This document shows, piece after piece, positions 41,201-56,312 of a stretch of 64,000 bases of DNA. The notes below the pieces were generated by a model. The model had not been told where the DNA came from and ran no database searches. It saw only the letters and a program-made list of their open reading frames with translations. The stretch is from Archegozetes longisetosus (Eukaryota; Arthropoda; Arachnida; Sarcoptiformes; Trhypochthoniidae). The position numbers and the translations under genes are program-made. Each line of letters opens with the position of its first letter. Position 1 is the first letter of the stretch. The stretch lies in assembly GCA_018873245.2 (NCBI GenBank), contig JAEMBT020000003.1, positions 5,661,843 through 5,725,842 on the forward strand. Direction: 5' to 3'.

Positions 41201-44200
41201 TTCTCAATCAACTGACTGAACAAATACTTGATTGAAAAGTGTGCTAAACAAATATAGTGAGAAATTCAACTTAGACACTATACTAATTGAAGGCTCGCAC
41301 TACAAATAATCGGTATTAGACTTTCGTTTAAGCCCAATTAAGAGTGCTTTTGAGAATGTTTTATTAAAAAATACCTGATTATTCACTTTTCAACTCTTAC
41401 TACAATAGTTGGCGCAAATATTTGGTACAAAACTTAATAAATATAAAGTATAACAAACTAGGAAGTGGTGTACAAATAATCCTATCTTATTATTACGAGA
41501 GGCAAGTGAACCTAAGTCTTAAAATTGATGAATAACTTACTTAAAAACACATAAATAACTCCTTCCTCTATAAATCACTCTCGAATGACACACTTTAGAA
41601 ATACATTATTATTAGTTTTACTCATTTAAAGCTTGTTTTCTAAAGTTTCACTCTTTCAAACACTTCTATTGATTTGATTGTTTAGTTTTTCAAAGTAAAA
41701 CATCTAAATATTTTCAGCTAATATAAAACAACTTATAAGAGGAAAGTTTTAGGTTCTGTGATATCTTTTTCAATAAGATTTTGTCAAGTAATTCAAGTGA
41801 TTTTGTCGACTCATTGAATCACGTAATACCTAAGAAGTAATTATTCTCTAAACTATGAATAATTAATTGACAGGTGGTTTGTGAAAATATATGATAAGTT
41901 CATAAGGTTTCGTAAGAAAGCTTTGTTACAGTTTACAGATTCGGTTGATTGAAAGGCCTTCAAAATCAGAATTAAAAGCTTACAATTTTTTTATAAATTG
42001 GCTAATCTTTCCTCCTAAACAAACTTTTTTTGATAATTACAAAATTTTGGTTTGAATTCATTACATGATTGCCATTTGATTAACGTTTCAATGACTTCGT
42101 CTGTGAATTAGATAACGAAAAAATCTTTGGAAACTTGTGAAACAATTAAATTGAGTGAACTTGTGAATAGAATTATGTAATCATTTTGGAAGTTATTTCA
42201 TTAAATAAGAAGTTGAATTAATGTGAGTTCATGTTTCACATAATTAAATGATCCCTGTTTTACATGGCTCTAAAGGTCATCCAAACTGAAATAGTTCTTA
42301 CATCGCTATTTAAATCTAACACCTATCAAATTATACCATCATTTATACCATCATTTATACCATCATTTATTTCAATGACAACTAATCTAACATTCCAACA
42401 GTATTACTGATTGAGAGATCGGGTCAATATTTGCGTTTTAATTAGCTACTGCTTAGTTTTAGATACTGTATAGTTTTAGCCAACTTTAATTATTCAGTTC
42501 GTAAGCTATAAAGCTTTCATTAAAATTGCTACAACAAATTGCTCCAGCATAATCAGTAGATATTTTCTCTTCAATCTTACTAATAACGAGTTTGAAATTT
42601 CGAAACAATAGATTTAATCACAAAATGTTGAATACAAAAAATTGGAGCAAAATTAAAAACGTTAGTAGCGGTGAGAAACTAGTTTAAACTTTAAACTATT
42701 ATTATATTTTTATAGATTTTGAAAATCTCATAAGAAAACAGTCATCTTCTGAAACTAAATTGACATTAAAATTGACATTAAAAGCAACCCTAACAATAAG
42801 TTATTAAAGGCTATAACTATAATGATTGAAAAATATTTATAGCACTCATTATCTCACGCCGAGTCTAAGTATTTGTCAAATACAATCCAAATTAACTAAA
42901 GCAAAAGTAGAGCAATGAAACTCTTACTCTTCTGTTTACTCTTTAAATTGTATCAAAATCTTCTCATCGTTAAAATGTCCCTAATTTTGTCCTCAGGTCG
43001 GATTCATACATAATTATAGCTCACAAATAGTAATCCCTTATTTGAAATTATTAGACAAATGAATTGCGACTAAGATAAGAGCAATTAATTTATAATTATA
43101 GGTATGATTAAAGCGAACATATAAATTAGATTATTAGATACGACAAGAGTTTAAAATGTTTGAAACAATTATAAAGTACTAAATTGTTTGAATGGTCTAA
43201 TATGAGCTCGGTGTTTTACTCACTGACTCATTTCTCTAATTAAAACTGAAAGTTGATTAGTATTTCTTCTAATTTTGCAACATTTATATCTAGTTATAAA
43301 TATATTACATAATCATATCTCATAATAGTCACAATATTTGCAACAACTATTAGACTTCATCAACTTCTTTCCTAATGGTTAGGCATTATTACAATTGCAA
43401 AGATGATTTGCTATTCATAAGTACACAACTCGTGAGTATTTCTAAGTTTGCGTTTCAATAAACTGTTCCTAAACCAGACACAACTCTATTTATTACAATC
43501 AAAATTACTATTTGTTTCATAACTTCAAAGAATAATATTTCGAAACTTATCTCACATAACATAAGATGAAAAACTAGTATTAGGTCTAAACTATTGTTGT
43601 TTAACCTTTGATTATGTAAATTAATTACAATGAATTCAATTCCAAATATTATACCATTTCATTCAATACGATCACGACTTGTATTGTAAAACATTATAAT
43701 AGATAAAAAAAACTTTTATATCAATCTATTTTTGAATTATTGCTAAACTCCAGCTAAAAACGTCTAATACTTTGCAAACAATTCTGAAAACAAGAGTTTC
43801 AACAAATTTGATAACTTTTAAAAATGTTGACAAAAACATATCAAACAGAGACTTAAATAATATTAGGGTTTGGTTCTCAACATAACAAAGAGACTTATAA
43901 CAAAAGTTATGGTCAGAGACCGGACGCGATTGTCGAAAATGGAGGAGCAGATCACACCTTTTGATCAGACCTGAGGTTAGGTTAGGTTGTGTCGAGTGAC
44001 GTTTGCACAGACTATAAACTTACGTTTGAAACAATACTCAAATAATATTAGGTATTTGACCCTGTCGATTAAGTTTGTCTGAAGGAGCATCAATTCAAAT
44101 ATTTTAGTTTTTTCGTTTACCACATAACAATACGACGAATATAACGAAACAAATAAATGAAAGATAAACAATAATCAATAAATACTAAACAAACAAGATT

Positions 44201-44415
44201 AAATCATAACACCAATGAGTAAGGTGTGCGCAAAAGCGTAGTGTTATAAAAGTTAACAAAGTTTACAAAGTTAATAAAAGTTATTAAAAGTTGTTGAAAA
44301 GAAAAATGATAACAGTTTATAATAATAAGAGTCATATACAGTGACATAACTAAAACAAATGATAGAAATAAAGAGCAAATAAAGTAAAAAAGCAATGTTT
44401 CACTTACATCCGCAT
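35299..44415 (-). CDS. Unrecognised coiled-coil / Ser-rich protein, multi-exon
   Basis: Exons on the minus strand: 44415-44408 (ATG CGG AT), 40696-40298, 36652-36594, 35957-35774 and 35388-35299 (stop TGA). Exon 2 starts in the phase left by exon 1 and encodes a Ser-rich region followed by a basic, Glu-rich helix (RRRVSAICKIQEELKEMK, then AREDELR), probably a coiled coil. Exon 3 gives KPKPQTRTRVEAEARALW. Exon 4 gives WQRVKFIGLSTPNLSTL and SNPNLVESESSLEDS. Exon 5 gives GGPRRRISLIEVWEQKIKK and the end. Exons 3-4-5 join in phase. Exon 2 ends in phase 2 but exon 3 needs phase 0, so a linking exon of length 3n+1 is missing from this model within 36653-40297. I do not recognise the family. It could be a cytoskeletal adaptor; that is inference. 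Confidence 0.6.
36653..40297 (-). other. Intron region of the coiled-coil gene
   Basis: A 3.6-kb AT-rich interval that must hide a small linking exon (see the gene entry). It contains a 12-bp minisatellite on the opposite strand sense (37802-37882). One possible microexon, 7 nt between CTTCTTAG and GTTTAA near 38565-38580, would fix the phase, but a match that short carries little weight. Confidence 0.4.
37802..37882. repeat. 12-bp minisatellite, about 6.7 units
   Basis: Units start at 37802, 37814, 37826, 37838, 37850, 37862 and 37874, with a consensus close to GCATCAAAGAGT. In the plus frame they read Ser-Ala/Thr-Ser-Lys repeats in a short open frame at 37676-37894, which I regard as non-coding. 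Confidence 0.9.
40697..44407 (-). other. First intron of the coiled-coil gene
   Basis: A 3.7-kb AT-rich intron, with a strong donor GTAAGT after the eight coding bases of exon 1. It holds three copies of a 12-bp repeat (42333-42368). I see nothing else supported. Confidence 0.4.
42333..42368. repeat. 12-bp tandem repeat, three copies
   Basis: Three perfect units of ATACCATCATTT within an intron. Confidence 0.9.
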
Positions 44416-47400
44416 TTTGGTTCAGCTCTGGTTTAGTGCACTTCACATATAATACAAGTATAATATTGTATGAAAACAGTATAACAAAGTCTATGCCTCT
44501 ATGAGTGCATGACTAGGAGTGAATGTTAAGTGTTATGTGTGTATCCCTCGAGCCAACTGATGCCCTGAGAAAACTAATGCTCAAACGTTTTCATCCATTA
44601 AACTTGCTTGAGGGCATTGTGCGCCAGTGTAATGCAATGCATTTCGAATTGTGTTACGCCAATACAACTCCCATCAGACCCCTCTATCTTCTTATGAGAC
44701 ATACTACCTGTCCCTAATCCTCATCCATACTATCTATCTCTGACTAATTGAAATGACTCCCATTACTTTTTGGATGCTTTAGGAAAGAAATATTTAAATT
44801 AGAATAACTCTTAAGTAGAATTTTCTCTTCTCATTGATTGTAACAACTCAATACAAAATAAGGTCTCACTAAATTCGTGATTTCAGATCAGTAATGTTGA
44901 CTTTATTTTAGTTTTAAAAAAGCTTTTATAACTTGTTTTATCAGAATAACACAGATTAAAGCCTTAAGATAATATGAGACATTTGATCTTAGATACTAGT
45001 ACTGATAATATTCTGCGAAAAACTTATATCACAACACACTTTTCATACAAAGCTTTCTCAAAGGCCTAAATTCTAAATTTCGATAAAGATAGTGATCGTA
45101 ACGTCCAGGCAAATACGAATATAATTGCAAACTTATTCTAAACTCATAACTGCTTTCTGACCAAATTCATAGCAATATTTGAACTTTTCTCGATTCTTTA
45201 ATAAATAGCGATTTATCTATTTTTATACCACATATTAATCGATAAGAATATTAAAAGTCGATTCGTGTTCATAACTTGCAATTAATAACTTTAATGTTAG
45301 TATATTTTTGCAGCGTTTTTATGAGTTTTTCTTACGCAAGTTCAGTGACTCATTAAACGGACAAAAAATATTAATGACAAAAGTTTTAAAAGCATTAATC
45401 ACAACAGTGTTTTTGTTCTAGCAACCAATATGAAATAGTTAGCCATAGGAACTAGGTCTGCCACTGTGACCACTGCCACGTGCTACCAATCAAGTTTGCT
45501 GATCCGACTGCGTTCAATAGTGTTGGTAAAACTAATTGTTTGCTATAACAAACTTGAGACAAACAGTGTGTTGTGACAAAGATTAAGCATTGCATTAAAG
45601 CTTCCCATTGCCGTCCGTTTGATGTTTATCAACGTAATGCCACTCATACTATGGGATAGTTTTACATAATTATAGCTATCATTTAACCTAATATTTGTCT
45701 CACGATTGTTGTTAGCCTAAAGCTATGACTCTAAATAATATTAAAGCCAATTTAATAAATTGCGAGCACTATTTATATTTGAAAAGAATCATTATCACTC
45801 CTTTAATAACTTGGGTTAGCTTTTGATTACTGAGCCAAATAATATTTTTTCAGCAAATACTAATGTTTTTGTGCTTGAGTAACTGACGAACTCAATAAAT
45901 GACACCTCAATAACTATTACCTAAACTTAGCAAAAATATTCTACAATTGATTAATACCACTATAACACACTTACCATTCCATTACTTTTATTCATATTTC
46001 TGCTACTTAATCGTATTTTTTAACAACTTTTTCAACAGCTTCTTTCAACAGCTAAAGTTCTAACTGTTGGTTCCTCTGAGTGAATAGCACCAACAAAAGG
46101 CTTTTTCTATTTTGATCTTGCATTCAATCGTAAATAAAAGCAAAACCTTATTCTGACTTAGAATCTTATCTTCAAGCAATTCTGCTCAGATTATAAGCTT
46201 ATTATGAGAAATGACTTTTTAGGTGCATCTGTTCTATCATTCAAACTATTGAGTGGTTCTAATTTTCAGCTTTTAATTTGCTTCCCAATAAAGTAGTTCA
46301 AAACATTTGAATAGTGGGCAACTAGTTTAGTGAATAGAGCTTATAAAACGTATTACTATTTGATGAGTTGATAATGAATTTTCTCATTCTATCTCTAGTA
46401 TCTCATCAATAGTTAAAACTCAATGAATAGCTGTTTTGTATTTGAGTTTTGTTATTATTAAATAATGCAAACTGTAGGAACTTTAGTCAACAATATTTCC
46501 TAAATTAATCTAATAAAGTGGGACAATTTATTATTTATTTATCCATAACCAAGTGAGTTTATGGCTGTCTTCTGGGGCCTCAAGTAATTAATTGGGGTTT
46601 TCCTTCTGGTAAAATAGCATAAAAATCTAATTTTACATGTTTTCCTTTAGGACATGATCTGTCACCTCAGTTAATGCTTGAATTAAGTTTAGTATTCATA
46701 TGAAATAAAAGCAAAAGTATGAGATTAAGATTAATTATTGATTTATAATTTACAGAAAGAGTAATACGCTTTGCCTTATTGTTTAACAGACTTTGATTGT
46801 GGACAAGTCTGATAGTTTATTATTAAATCAAAGTTCGATGGCTTATAGATATCGCTCAAATATTCAAAAAATTCTAAATTTTAAATGCTTTTAAATATTT
46901 CTAAAACGACAGCAAAGTTGTTCCTTCAATCTTAGCAATCTGACACCAAATACTATTGAGAAATAAAGTATAAACTTAATGCTTCCAACAAATTTATCGT
47001 TTCCGAATGCCTCAAGTTTTCATGGTTTTCAAAACATTGATTAGTTTATACACTCTGGACTTGCTTTTTAATTCACAAAATCCATAGTTTAAGATAACTT
47101 TTAGTGAAGAATATCTTCAAACTCACATAGTCTGATAGTCAGGTTGACATGATTAGACTTTGAACATGAGGTAAGAATTCTGAAAGAAAAATTTGTAATC
47201 AATTAATTCAGAAACAATTGAGAGCTTGCGAGAAACATAAACGTATTGCAGTCAACTGTAAAGCAGTACAGAGTTCTGGAAGAGTAACTTTAATTGGTCC
47301 TAAATAGATCTAAAATCAAAATGAACTGGTTTTAGATTGATTTGAGTTTAGTGTGACACCAATAAAAATAGTGATGATATAAGATTTGAACGATAAACAA

Positions 47401-48467
47401 AGCAAATAAATTATCATCAAAATAGATATACTTCTTCATTCGACTTAATTAAAAGCATGAAAACATTTCTGTAGAACCGTTGAGTTTTACATATTTTAAT
47501 TTATTCTGAAAGTTCAGTGACTGAACATATTTTTCTGACATGATTTTTCTCAGTATAGTACAGATAAAATATAGGTTTATAAATTAGCTAATTGAGATTA
47601 ATTACTCTCTTAATTTTTCTTCTTTACTGCTTAAATATTACTCAATTGTTATCGATTTTTCACTTAATATATAATACATCGGTAAAACGATTAAGTTTTA
47701 GATAAAATAACCAAATAGGCAATAGACATTCAGCTGAAAAACTTTCACTCAATTAGTTCTGGTAGCAAATAGAAAATAAAATGCTTCTCAATCTCCATCC
47801 TCAAACTCCAAACTGGAGTCGATCACCATTTAATGCAAATTAATTCAAATTGAAATCAATATGAAGACAGTAAGGAAAGAGAGGGCTAGTAAACGAAAAA
47901 TACAGTAGAATGACAATAAAACATTGTATAGGATTATCTAAATATAAAATAAATGATAAAAATTTCAAAATTAAAAATCATATCAATTGGTTAACAGTAA
48001 AATCGTTTTGCGCGCATCGTTGGGCTTGAATCGTAACAAATAATAAATAATATAATAAAAACTACATAAATAACCGAATTCTAAATTATGTTAACATACA
48101 TTCAATCGAATATTGATATGAAACTGTTTGAACATTATTCGATTAGTATTATATTAAAACTAAATTTTAGTTGCTATGTATGCACTCGTATAGGCTACGA
48201 ATCCTGGCATTGATTTTTGGTTTATTCACTCAAATAGAAGCTAATAACCACACCAAACAACAGGAGCGCATACTTATAGCAATTATAGTTAAAACTCTCA
48301 ACTCACTCATTGGCAACATTTAAATTTGGCAAAACTTAACCAGAGATTCAAACTGTAAATAACTAAATGTAATAATCAGAACATATTTAAGAGTTTCATT
48401 AATGAAAGCCATGACTAGCGCTGGGCTTAAATGTATAGCAATAAACACGATTTGGTTATTAAAGGGT
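44416..48467. other. Four-kb intergenic region upstream of the coiled-coil gene
   Basis: The part next to 44416 (to about 44740) is less AT-rich than its surroundings and probably holds the promoter and 5' UTR. Around 45460-45495 another GC-richer patch contains CACGTG (E-box) close to CCAAT. The remainder is AT-rich, with no coding exon, RNA gene or repeat that I can support. Confidence 0.35.
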
Positions 48468-49868
48468 TTAATTCCTATGCATCACTCTATGTGTGCTATT
48501 TATAGGTGAATTACTGTTGTTCGTTATGTTTGGGTTCAACTGTTGATCAGTTTGACTCATTCTAAAATCTAATTGATTTTCTCTAATATCTTCATTGTCC
48601 GAACCCTCATTTTGCAATTGGGTGTATTCGTCTTCGCGTATTAATAAGTTGTCACGAGAAGGATTGTTGCTTTCGTTGCTGCTAAGTAGATGTTGAAAAC
48701 TACGTCTTCTTCTCCCCGAAAAAAGTCGGGCTAATTGAGCAAATTTACGTCTCGACACTTTCCCCATATGTTTAAGTGTTTCCTTAAACGCTGCGTCGGA
48801 GTCGCTGTGCGATGTGGCCACCGATGGCCCCGAAGGAATCGAATTGGAGTTACTTTTTATATAAATAGATTCAAATTAATATTCACAGCAAATACAATTT
48901 CCTTCCCTAATTATACATCTGATAATAAGTGAAAGCAACAGCTAAATCACTCAATACCTCATGTCTCCAGAAGTATCTAATTCAAGGGTTGACATAAAAT
49001 CTTTGTTACGACGCAATTCCCGAACAAACTCTTCATTTTGCAAAAATATAGCGACGCGTTCGTCTTCTAGAAACTGAGCCAATTCTGGGTCATCGGCACT
49101 AGATAGTTGACGCTGTCTTTGATTTTCTTCCATTCTCTAATAGATCAGATCAATTTGAATTCGAAGCAAAAATATTTAAGCAGAAAGATGAACGAATAGG
49201 TTACCTGTTGAAGCATTGCTGAGTTGATAACGGTGACTTCACGTTTGGGTCGAACTAGGGTTGACGCCAGTTTTCTTTGGTTTTCGTCAGGTTCTATTCG
49301 CAGAAAACTATTTGGTAGTTGCCCTAATATTGGAGGATTCCATTTGCGTTTGAATCTCATCGAGTCCTTTGATGGATTACTATTAGATGAGTTTGCGTTG
49401 ACAGTTGCCGTGGTTGTCATTAAAGCATTATTTGTTCTTTGATTCGATTCGCAAACTTTTGATTGAGACCGTCTGTTAGGACTGGCATTGGCTGCAATTG
49501 TCTGTGGTTGCAATGAATGGTAAGAGGGAGGAGGAGTTGCCGGTGAATAGCGTGGAGGAACCTATCATTTAATTACATCATATATTACACGAAACCATAT
49601 GAAATATTAATCATTCGTGTCATCAAAACAATAATCAATCTCAAACCTCATTATCTGTTGCATCGAGTTCTGCACGTAATCTTTCATTTTCAGAGTCCAA
49701 ATTCATGGCCAGCAACTGGTCAATGGTGGCATCGACCGCTCCATTATTTGCCCGAAGAACAGCTTCAATCACATCCTCATCCATTTCGGGGAACATTGTT
49801 TTAAAGTCATTCATAGCCTGATGAAACTCTAATTGAGTCACACCTGACCGTTGACTCAATGCCGTCAT
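48468..49868 (-). CDS. Cuedc1: CUE domain-containing protein 1
   Basis: A 380-aa protein in four exons: 49868-49647, 49561-49205, 49136-48958 and 48852-48468 (1143 nt, phases agree). The CUE ubiquitin-binding domain is encoded in exon 1 (QLEFHQAMNDFKTMFPEM, then ANNGAVDATIDQLLAMNL). Further blocks shared with vertebrate CUEDC1 are WNPPILGQLPNSFLRI, FLEDERVAIFLQNEEFVREL and FKETLKHMGKVSRRKFAQLA. A proline-rich stretch with a PPSY motif (ATPPPSYHSL) opens exon 2 and could bind WW-domain ligases (inference). CUEDC1 is linked to receptor ubiquitination in vertebrates (family knowledge). The C-terminus is Asn/Ser-rich and lineage-specific. Confidence 0.93.
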
Positions 49869-50071
49869 TTTGATAATGAATGCCAAGTAATAACAAATAT
49901 AACGAAACAATTGACAAATACTTTAATTTGACACAAAAAGTTGAATTGAAGCTCAATAATTTATTGATTTATACTAATGTTCACTTTATATAAGTCTATA
50001 GAAGTTGAGTAAACGTTGATATTTTGCTGTAATCTTTCAATTGTACGAAGTGTGTGATTTAAATAGTCCAA

Positions 50072-50948
50072 TTAGTTTTGTTTTCCATAAATTTTGTTTT
50101 GATTTTCTTTAATAAACTGAAGCACAACTGGAGACTGCATTAAATTCTGTTCGGATCAAATCAAGTTTTCAAACATTAGTTGATTATCGATCAAAATTGA
50201 TATTTTATAAAACAATTCATACATTCAATAAATTAATAAAACTTTGATTCAATCAAGACTTCAATCTATATTTAGTAAATCATTGCACAATATGGACTTG
50301 TAATTTCAATTGAATTAACAAAAAACTTCTAAATTATATTCTTTCGATCGAATGAATGTAATCTTTATTTAATTTTAATCAATTGTTAATATTTTGAAAC
50401 TAGTGATAATTTTGTGTTAAGTATTGGAGACTAGATTTTGTTTATATCAACTCAAAGATAACCGAATGATTGCTGTAATTGAACGAAAATTTAAAAAAGT
50501 TCATTTAGCGAGAAATGAGTTAATTTGAAATATTATTATTGCAATAACTGTAGTGAAATAATTGGAATAATACTTAATAAAATCATTTGACAAAATCAAA
50601 TCTCTTTAAAGTACACAAAATTACTTTTCTTTGGTCTATAATTCGTCAATAATTGAGTGGATTTAATGTAAATCATATTAGATTATATGTAAAAAATGAG
50701 TATTGGAGTGAAATCAATCGAAAAAACATATGAGAAGTGATACGCATTAGATTGAATACCAATTTCTTTTCATTGACGATCTCTTCCAAAAGTAATCCAA
50801 TCTTTAATGAATTGTTGATCACATTAGAAATACTGGCATTTGATTTGTTAAGATTTGACTCGTTGTCATCAGATTTGGTTTGACAGTTTTGGTCAGATCT
50901 GTTACGCCTTTCACGATTAAAGTCATTCTGTTCATTAGAATCAGCCAT
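50072..50948 (-). CDS. Candidate small acidic/Ser-Asn-rich protein, two exons
   Basis: Exon 1 (50948-50760) starts MADSNEQNDFNRERR and ends in a helix-like stretch (NNSLKIGLLLEEIVNEKKL) at a TTG|GTATTC donor. A phase-0 acceptor (GAACAG at 50147-50152) opens exon 2 (50146-50072), which reads NLMQSPVVLQFIKENQNKIY, then GKQN and stop. The joined protein has 87 aa: a disordered polar N-terminus and two short helices. Without splicing, exon 1 reads on to a 91-aa product with a hydrophobic end. I do not recognise the family. The in-phase junction and the non-random composition of exon 2 favour a real gene. A third exon inside the 613-nt intron is possible. Confidence 0.45.
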
Positions 50949-51906
50949 TATTTACTATATTATTATTATTATTACTCATACGATACAACGCTACCCAAAT
51001 ATAATACAACTAATGCTAAGATTTGTACGAACGTTTGGGGCAGCACACATTATATGATCACAGCTTTTGTCGCTATAATGTCGATAATGTCATATTTATT
51101 GTCGAGAGTACCTTAAACTTCATATTTACCTAGTTTTAATACTATTTAAATTAATATTTATTAAAACTTACCTTAATTTTAGGTGTTATTAATATTTAAA
51201 AGCCAATTAATGGATATTTATTAAAGTTGACGTCATTTATGAGTCAAAACGAAGAGTTAAAAGGAACAAAAAATTCATTGAATACGAAGTAAACAAAATG
51301 AAAATGAGACTTGCATAACATATAGTACAAAAAAGTTCAGATTAAGCTCTAATGAAATGATAGCTTAGTGCTTACGAGCGATACATAAAGGACACTCGCA
51401 TAACCTTGAGCTAAAACTTGTCTCCCATATCCTATGTTGACTATGGTCCTCTATGGTTGAGCCCCCCGGGTTCCTACTTCACTTGGTCCCCATTGAAAAT
51501 TTGATTACTTTTGGACAATTTGTATGAGAAATTGTACGAAACTGCTAAACTATTAAGTATTAACCAAAATGATGAATAGATTACTGAACTTGTACATAAG
51601 ACGTGCAAAATTGTCAGAGTTGCCATACCCCCGTCCTAACTTGTCCGATTTTTAGATACCCTCGGTGTGAACCTGAGATGTGATTTATGGGTAGCCTCAA
51701 TATCGCATGACAATGTTTATTATTTTCAATCAAATGTTATCTTTATATTAATATTATTTTCATTATATATTCTATTATTTGTTGATTGATTTGTATTAAT
51801 ATTATTACGAACTATTGCAACAAAATATCTATAACTTTAAGTTCTTATTAAACAGAGACATTGATATTGAGCATAAAAATTAATAGCAATCATAATTAAT
51901 TTAATA
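50949..51906. other. Divergent region upstream of AMPK alpha
   Basis: Separates the small minus-strand candidate from AMPK alpha. A GC-richer block at about 51400-51690 (for example GAGCCCCCCGGGTTCC) contrasts with the AT-rich flanks and is probably the AMPK promoter or an untranslated first exon. No coding exon seen. Confidence 0.4.
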
Positions 51907-54580
<2,674 letters not shown>

Positions 54581-54810
54581 ATCTCTCTACGTGTAAATAC
54601 CTGCCTTCGATAGATTTACTAGAACAGCACTTATTTTCGTTTGTTGGTCTTCCTATTCTATTAACTTTAAATATCTCATAAGACCTTATTGTTGCGTTGC
54701 GAGTACCCATTGTTAGTTATTTTTTTTTTTGATCATTTCAATACTTCTAAATAGTACCTAAATAATGTTTAAACCACACAATTATGTACTTTTAAGTCAG
54801 TTCCTTAACC

Positions 54811-54855
54811 ATATATATAAATAATATAAATATATATACATATATATTATATATT
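54811..54855. repeat. AT-rich simple repeat
   Basis: Imperfect (AT)n tract between the tail-to-tail AMPK alpha and eL37 genes. Confidence 0.75.
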
Positions 54856-54926
54856 AAAATAAATAAATTTACGAAAACTATTTTTACTAAATTGTAACTT
54901 TATTTTCCAAAATTATAATAATATAA

Positions 54927-55533
54927 TTATTTAGAAGTAGAAGCAGTTCCCGATGTCACTGAAGCTCCAGCTGTAGCCCGGCTTTTAGGAGCATTGGGGA
55001 GTCCTGTACGAAAACCATTTCTAAATCGACGAAAGACTTTACGCAAATGTCTCATGCGTCCAGTTCCAGTGGTCTTCCTTCGCTTTGCTTTTACGCTCCA
55101 ATTGTCTAAAATGCACAATAACTAGTTAGTTAATTCTTATTGAGAGTTATATCAAACTGAATACATTTGCGAATTCTAGCGCTCGGGTAACCACACGAGG
55201 CACAGGTCGACTTCTGGATGTGATACGAACTACGACCACATCTGCGACACAACGTGTGAGTCTTATTACGACGCTTTCCGAAACTTGATGTTCCTTTAGT
55301 CTAAACAATTATATTTTAATCAATGATTAATTCACAAATAATAACATCAAATGGTCACTCATTCAATAATAACAAATAGTATGAGTTTAATGAATGTTTC
55401 AATTACTTAAAACTTAAATAACGAGACATAAGAGATAGTATGAGAGATGAATTAATTGAATTAATGTCGGTTATTTTCGGTAAATGAACTAAATTAAGGT
55501 AAATAACGAAAAATGAGATGCAAACTTACCATT
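54927..55533 (-). CDS. RpL37: Large-subunit ribosomal protein eL37
   Basis: A 105-aa ribosomal protein. The start codon alone is the coding part of exon 1 (55533-55531), followed by exons 55300-55165 and 55105-54927. The core [18 protein letters not shown] is nearly invariant. The zinc-binding pairs are CRRC and CASC, and [20 protein letters not shown] follows. The C-terminus runs on with an Ala/Ser/Thr-rich extension ([11 protein letters not shown]), making it longer than human eL37 (97 aa). An A|TG split is avoided: the donor lies directly after ATG, which is common in ribosomal protein genes. A pyrimidine tract just upstream of the start suggests TOP-type control. Confidence 0.97.
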
Positions 55534-55551
55534 ATTTGGAGTCACGTTATG

Positions 55552-55571
55552 AGAGAAAAGGAAAAGGAAGT
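55552..55571 (-). promoter_or_regulatory. 5' TOP-like pyrimidine tract of RpL37
   Basis: Read on the minus strand this is CTTCCTTTTCCTTTTCTCTC, a 20-nt pure pyrimidine run 18 nt upstream of the start codon. It fits the terminal oligopyrimidine signal at the mRNA cap of ribosomal protein genes. The transcription start itself is inferred. Confidence 0.55.
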
Positions 55572-56012
55572 CTATCAATTCTACAACTTATTAGTTTGTC
55601 AAGCATCAAACTAGTAGAGGTGTGAGCATGCTAATCAACTCTTTAAACTTTTTAATACCCGATTTTGAATCTTTCTTAGCTAAATTCGCATTTTCTTTAT
55701 TTTAATAATTATTAAAGGACAGTTTTGCTCTCACTTATCATCGAATCATGCTTCAATTTAGCTCAAACACGATATCACTCGGGAATATATCTGAAATGTG
55801 AAAACTATTCCAACTTTTCAGTAGTTCTGTACATCAAATGAAGCTCTTAATAGAAAGCTGTAACAATTCCGATTTAGAGAAAGTTTTAATAAGAAGTTTT
55901 GAATTAAAAACTAATACATTATTTGTATGAAATGTTTTCTTTATATGCTGTTAGAGACTGAAAACTTAATTTGGTTTTCATAATAAATAGTAAATTGAAG
56001 AATGAGCATAGT

Positions 56013-56130
56013 GTGTAGGGCCATATCACGCTGAAAGCACCGGTTCTCGTTCGATCACCGAAGTTAAGCAGCGTCGAGCCTGGTTAGTACTTGGGAGGGA
56101 GACCACCTGGGAATACCGGGTGCTCTACAC
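56013..56130 (+). rRNA. 5S ribosomal RNA, copy 1
   Basis: 118 nt. The ends GUGUAG and CUACAC pair to form helix I. Conserved segments seen are GGCCATATCACGCTGAAAGC, AAGTTAAGCAGCGTCGAGCC, GGTTAGTACTTGG and GGGAATACCGGGTGCT. The internal Pol III promoter (A box about AAGTTAAGCAGC, C box about GGTTAGTACTTGGGAGGGAG) is intact, and a T6 terminator follows at 56131-56136. It should be transcribed by RNA polymerase III with TFIIIA. Confidence 0.96.
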
Positions 56131-56136
56131 TTTTTT
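56131..56136 (+). terminator. Pol III terminator of 5S copy 1
   Basis: A run of six T directly after the CTACAC end of the 5S gene. Confidence 0.85.
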
Positions 56137-56306
56137 CAATTTTTTCTTTTAGTTTTTTAGTTTCTTTTCAACCAGCATCACAAAAAATCTTACTTTTATA
56201 ATTCGGGCTAACATTATTGATAAAAAATTAATTTACTTGTTATTTTCTGTTCAATTGGTTCTAGCATTGTATTCAAGTGTGTTTCAAAGGTTAAAAGAAA
56301 AAATTG

Positions 56307-56312
56307 AAAAAA
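56307..56312 (-). terminator. Pol III terminator of 5S copy 2
   Basis: Six A on the plus strand (T6 on the minus strand) directly after the 3' end of the inverted 5S gene. Confidence 0.85.

Noticed and set aside
43974-43988. Two TTAGG units (arthropod telomere motif), also once near 31110
   Set aside because: Only two units and no array, so chance occurrence or an ordinary motif and not an interstitial telomere.
44523-44717. 64-codon plus-strand open frame
   Set aside because: Lies in the GC-richer promoter/5' UTR zone of the minus-strand coiled-coil gene and has no motif.
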